A DNA stretch of 64,000 nt from positions 1-64,000 of the forward strand of contig JAQVVR010000001.1 of assembly GCA_028698875.1 (NCBI GenBank), written 5' to 3'. A model generated the notes under the pieces. The model ran no database searches, had not been told where the DNA came from, and saw only the letters and a program-made list of their open reading frames with translations. This DNA is from Candidatus Izemoplasmatales bacterium (GTDB lineage Bacteria > Bacillota_I > Bacilli_A > Izemoplasmatales > Hujiaoplasmataceae). Of this stretch, positions 61,653 through 64,000 are shown piece by piece. Every line of letters begins with the position of its first letter. Position 1 is the stretch's first letter. The position numbers and the translations under genes are program-made.

Positions 61653-61712
61653 TTAAAGCGTGCTCCGGACGTTTGTTTGCCGGAAATCTGATATTTTGTA
61701 TGGTGATTATTT

Positions 61713-62444
61713 ATGGAAAGATTACAAAAAGTTATGGCCGCTGCCGGCGTTGCATCTCGACGTGCAGCTGAGGAAATGATCCTCGAAGGAAAAGTAAAGG
61801 TTAACAATGTCATAGTACGTCAGCCGGGGTTTCCTGTGGCTGACGATGATACAATTATAGTTGATGGAAATATACTAAAAAAAGAAACTAAAGTATACTA
61901 TATTATGAACAAGCCAAAAGGCTATTTATCGACCACAAGCGATGATTTACAACGTCGTACGGTTGTTGATCTCATTCCTGGAAAAGAACGGATTTTTCCT
62001 ATTGGGCGATTAGACTACGATACAACCGGCGTGTTATTATTAACTAACGACGGTGATTTTATGAATGCTTTAATCCATCCACGTTTTAAAGTGGAAAAAG
62101 AATATCATGTTAAAGTAACCGGGTTGCTTCGGAAAGAAGATTCTTCCCGTATCGGAAAAGGCATGAATTTGGGAGATTTTATCTCACAACCAGCTAAAGT
62201 TTTTGATGTTCGTTACGATGATACTAAGACTAATTCGTATGCTAAGGTAATTATATCAGAGGGGAAATACCATCAGATAAAACGGATGTTTGAAATGGTT
62301 GGACATCCAGTTATTAAACTTACTCGAGCTCGTTTTGGAAATATGACTTGTGAAGGCTTGAAACAAGGCGAGTTTCGTCGTCTTAAACCGCATGAAATCA
62401 AGCAATTGTGGAATTTAAGCTGTTTTGGACGTCAAGGTGAATAA
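61713..62444 (+). CDS. rluB: 23S rRNA pseudouridine synthase RluB
   Basis: A 243-residue RsuA/RluB/E/F-family enzyme. An S4 domain (ERLQKVMAAAGVASRRAAEE) starts it; YIMNKPKGYLST and IGRLDYDTTGVLLLTNDGD with the catalytic Asp follow, then KVTGLL and YHQIKRMFEMVGHPV. It makes a pseudouridine in 23S rRNA. GGTGAT precedes ATG 61713. The position before cmk agrees with Bacillota gene order. Confidence 0.9.
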   Translation: MERLQKVMAAAGVASRRAAEEMILEGKVKVNNVIVRQPGFPVADDDTIIVDGNILKKETKVYYIMNKPKGYLSTTSDDLQRRTVVDLIPGKERIFPIGRLDYDTTGVLLLTNDGDFMNALIHPRFKVEKEYHVKVTGLLRKEDSSRIGKGMNLGDFISQPAKVFDVRYDDTKTNSYAKVIISEGKYHQIKRMFEMVGHPVIKLTRARFGNMTCEGLKQGEFRRLKPHEIKQLWNLSCFGRQGE

Positions 62445-62479
62445 TTTTGTTTTTTCCTTGGTGTAAAACCGTGAACTTA

Positions 62480-62488
62480 TGGTATAAT
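62480..62488 (+). promoter_or_regulatory. Extended -10 promoter of cmk
   Basis: TGGTATAAT at 62480-62488, an extended -10 element 22 bases before the start codon; no clear -35. Confidence 0.55.
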
Positions 62489-62510
62489 TGTAAAAGTTGG
62501 GGGCGATAAG

Positions 62511-63182
62511 ATGAATCATAACGCTTTGGCAATTGACGGGCCAGCTGCTGCTGGGAAATCCACCGTTGCTAAATTATTGGCTAAACGCCTCGGATATATT
62601 TACATTGATACAGGGGCTATGTATCGAGCCGCAACATATAAAGCTTTAATCCAAAATGTTGATTTGAATGATCCAAATGCCTTTTCTTTTCTTGATAACA
62701 CTAAAATGGAATTTCATGATGGCGAATTATATATGGATAACGAAAATATTGCCAGTAAGATTCGATCGCATCAGGTTTCTAACAATGTCTCATTGGTTTC
62801 CAGTCACATTCCTGTTAGAATCAAACTTGTGGCAATCCAACAAAAAATCGCCAAAAACGCTAACGTTGTTATGGATGGTCGTGATATCGGCACGGTTGTA
62901 TTACCACATGCGGATCTTAAGATATTCATGACTGCTTCTGTTGAAGAACGAGCAAGACGTCGCCATGAAGAAAATTTATTATCGGGAATTGAAAGTGAAT
63001 ACACTAGGATTTTAAAGGATATTGAAAAACGAGATAAATTCGACTCGACGCGGCTTTATAATCCCTTGCGGCAAGCCGAAGACGCACTATATTTGGATAC
63101 AACTAACCTTGATATCAACGAGGTTACTGATAATATATATAATCTGTTTATTGCCATCATAAATGCTAAAAGGAGCGAGTAA
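62511..63182 (+). CDS. cmk: Cytidylate kinase
   Basis: A 223-residue kinase phosphorylating CMP and dCMP. IDGPAAAGKSTVAKLLAKRL is the P-loop, YIDTGAMYRAATYKA the substrate site, VVMDGRDIGTVVLP and FMTASVEERARRR the conserved nucleotide and lid parts. GGGGGCGA precedes ATG 62511. The S1-domain gene starts five bases after its stop, as in Bacillus (cmk-ypfD). Confidence 0.96.
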   Translation: MNHNALAIDGPAAAGKSTVAKLLAKRLGYIYIDTGAMYRAATYKALIQNVDLNDPNAFSFLDNTKMEFHDGELYMDNENIASKIRSHQVSNNVSLVSSHIPVRIKLVAIQQKIAKNANVVMDGRDIGTVVLPHADLKIFMTASVEERARRRHEENLLSGIESEYTRILKDIEKRDKFDSTRLYNPLRQAEDALYLDTTNLDINEVTDNIYNLFIAIINAKRSE

Positions 63183-63187
63183 GGCTA

Positions 63188-64000
63188 TGGAAGAAATTAA
63201 AGATTTGAAAGTTGGAGACATTGTCGCCGGAAAAGTAATTAAAGTTTCAAAAGAAGAAGCGTTAATCGATATTGGTTACGCATATGAAGGTACCATTTAC
63301 AAAGATCATTTAACTACTCGGAAAATAACCGACTGCAACGAAATCATAAAAGTCGACGATGTAATTACTGTTAAAGTCACCAAAATCAGTGAAGGTGATC
63401 AAACTAATTCATTGTTATTATCTCGATTAGATTTAGAAAAAAAAGAAGCAATTGATCGCTTCCGCTCAGAACTTGAAGTTGGGAATAATGTTAATGCACG
63501 TGTTAAAAAAAGTGTCAACGGCGGACTTTTGCTCGATTTTCATGGTATTGAACTATTCATGCCCGAGTCTTTGATTGATATCAAAAACGCTCCAAAGGAT
63601 ACTTTAGTTGGAACAGAAACAACTGTTCGAATTATCGAAATTCGATTGGAAAGAGGAAAAGAAAAATTCATTGCTAACCGCAAACAAGTTCAACTTGATG
63701 AACAACGACAATTAGAGAAAGCGGAACTAGCAACTTTCAATGTTGGTGATATCGTCAAAGGTAAAGTAGAAAGAATCGTTGATTTTGGCGCTTTTGTTCA
63801 TATTGGCGAATTAACTGAAGGTTTACTTCATATCAGCGAGATTTCCTATTATCACATTATCAAAGTAGAAGATGCTTTGAAAGTCGGCGATTTAGTAACA
63901 GTTAAAATAATCAAAATATCTGGTCGTAAGATCAGTCTTTCTATGAAAGCTTTGGAAGAAAAACCGTGGGATCTTTTTCTCAAAACTCATAAAGTTGGCG
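63188..64000 (+). CDS. rpsA: S1-domain protein (30S ribosomal protein S1 homologue), 3' end outside the window
   Basis: 271 codons are visible from ATG 63188, preceded by AAAGGAGCGAG, and the frame is open at the window end. Three S1 domains are seen in part or whole: VGDIVAGKVIKVSKEEALID near residue 9-28, VGNNVNARVKKSVNGGLLLD near 98-117, and VGDIVKGKVERIVDFGAFVH around 190-209, the last the most canonical. It corresponds to Bacillus YpfD, which also follows cmk, and binds mRNA at the 30S subunit. The number of further S1 domains is unknown. Confidence 0.92.

Overview
The window looks like chromosome from an AT-rich, low-GC Gram-positive relative (Bacillota/Tenericutes side). TGA is used as a stop and TGG for Trp, so this is not a Mycoplasma-code genome. 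The core gene order (rny, a YmdB-type phosphodiesterase, miaB, a YlbF/YmcA-type gene, mutS, mutL, miaA; cmk followed by an S1-domain gene) is typical of Bacillota. The short ClpB and RexB-like AddB, a reduced but still metabolically capable gene set, and anaerobic enzymes suggest a free-living, anaerobic Acholeplasma/Izemoplasma-like lineage. That placement is inference; there is no rRNA in the window.

Left third (1-23 kb): a secreted Ig-like protein, a CBS-pair protein and a Cys-rich DUF3795 protein precede a seven-gene operon (2160-8446). This operon deaminates branched-chain amino acids (leucine dehydrogenase), oxidises the 2-oxoacids with a four-subunit ferredoxin-linked oxidoreductase and recovers ATP through phosphate butyryltransferase and butyrate kinase. 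A ParA-like ATPase of unknown role sits inside it, and a near-consensus cre site lies just after its promoter. Next come a deoxynucleoside kinase, an epimerase, a flavodoxin, a membrane pyrophosphatase with the K+-independent signature, a rubredoxin too short for the supplied ORF list, MscL, a YwaF-like membrane protein coupled to a GH127-type hydrolase, an aldo/keto reductase, a CAT-like acyltransferase, a NYN-LOTUS protein and a copper operon (copA-copZ-csoR) with a palindrome at its promoter.

Middle (22-45 kb): a cobalamin riboswitch controls a DUF4430 lipoprotein and an ECF-type S component, a probable B12 capture system. clpB (N-domain-less) and hsp20 both carry CIRCE operators. lpdA (with a terminator-like leader hairpin), a sirtuin, and a cysteine desulfurase/thioredoxin-like/CcdA-like cassette follow. 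Then come addB-addA coupled to a GH20 hexosaminidase, two Sel1-repeat proteins, queH and a serine hydrolase.

Right third (44-64 kb): housekeeping genes: cvfB, a YebC-type regulator, pgsA, recA, rny, ymdB, miaB, a YlbF-type gene, an unknown membrane-anchored protein, mutS, mutL, miaA, a degenerate rhodanese divergent from efp, a CNNM/CorC-like protein, rluB, cmk and the start of the S1-domain gene. No tRNA, rRNA, insertion sequence, prophage or CRISPR array was seen. The most interesting items are the B12-controlled lipoprotein/S-component pair, the ATPase in the oxoacid operon, a CxC rubredoxin, a terminator-like hairpin inside mutS, and divergent promoters that share one -35 site.
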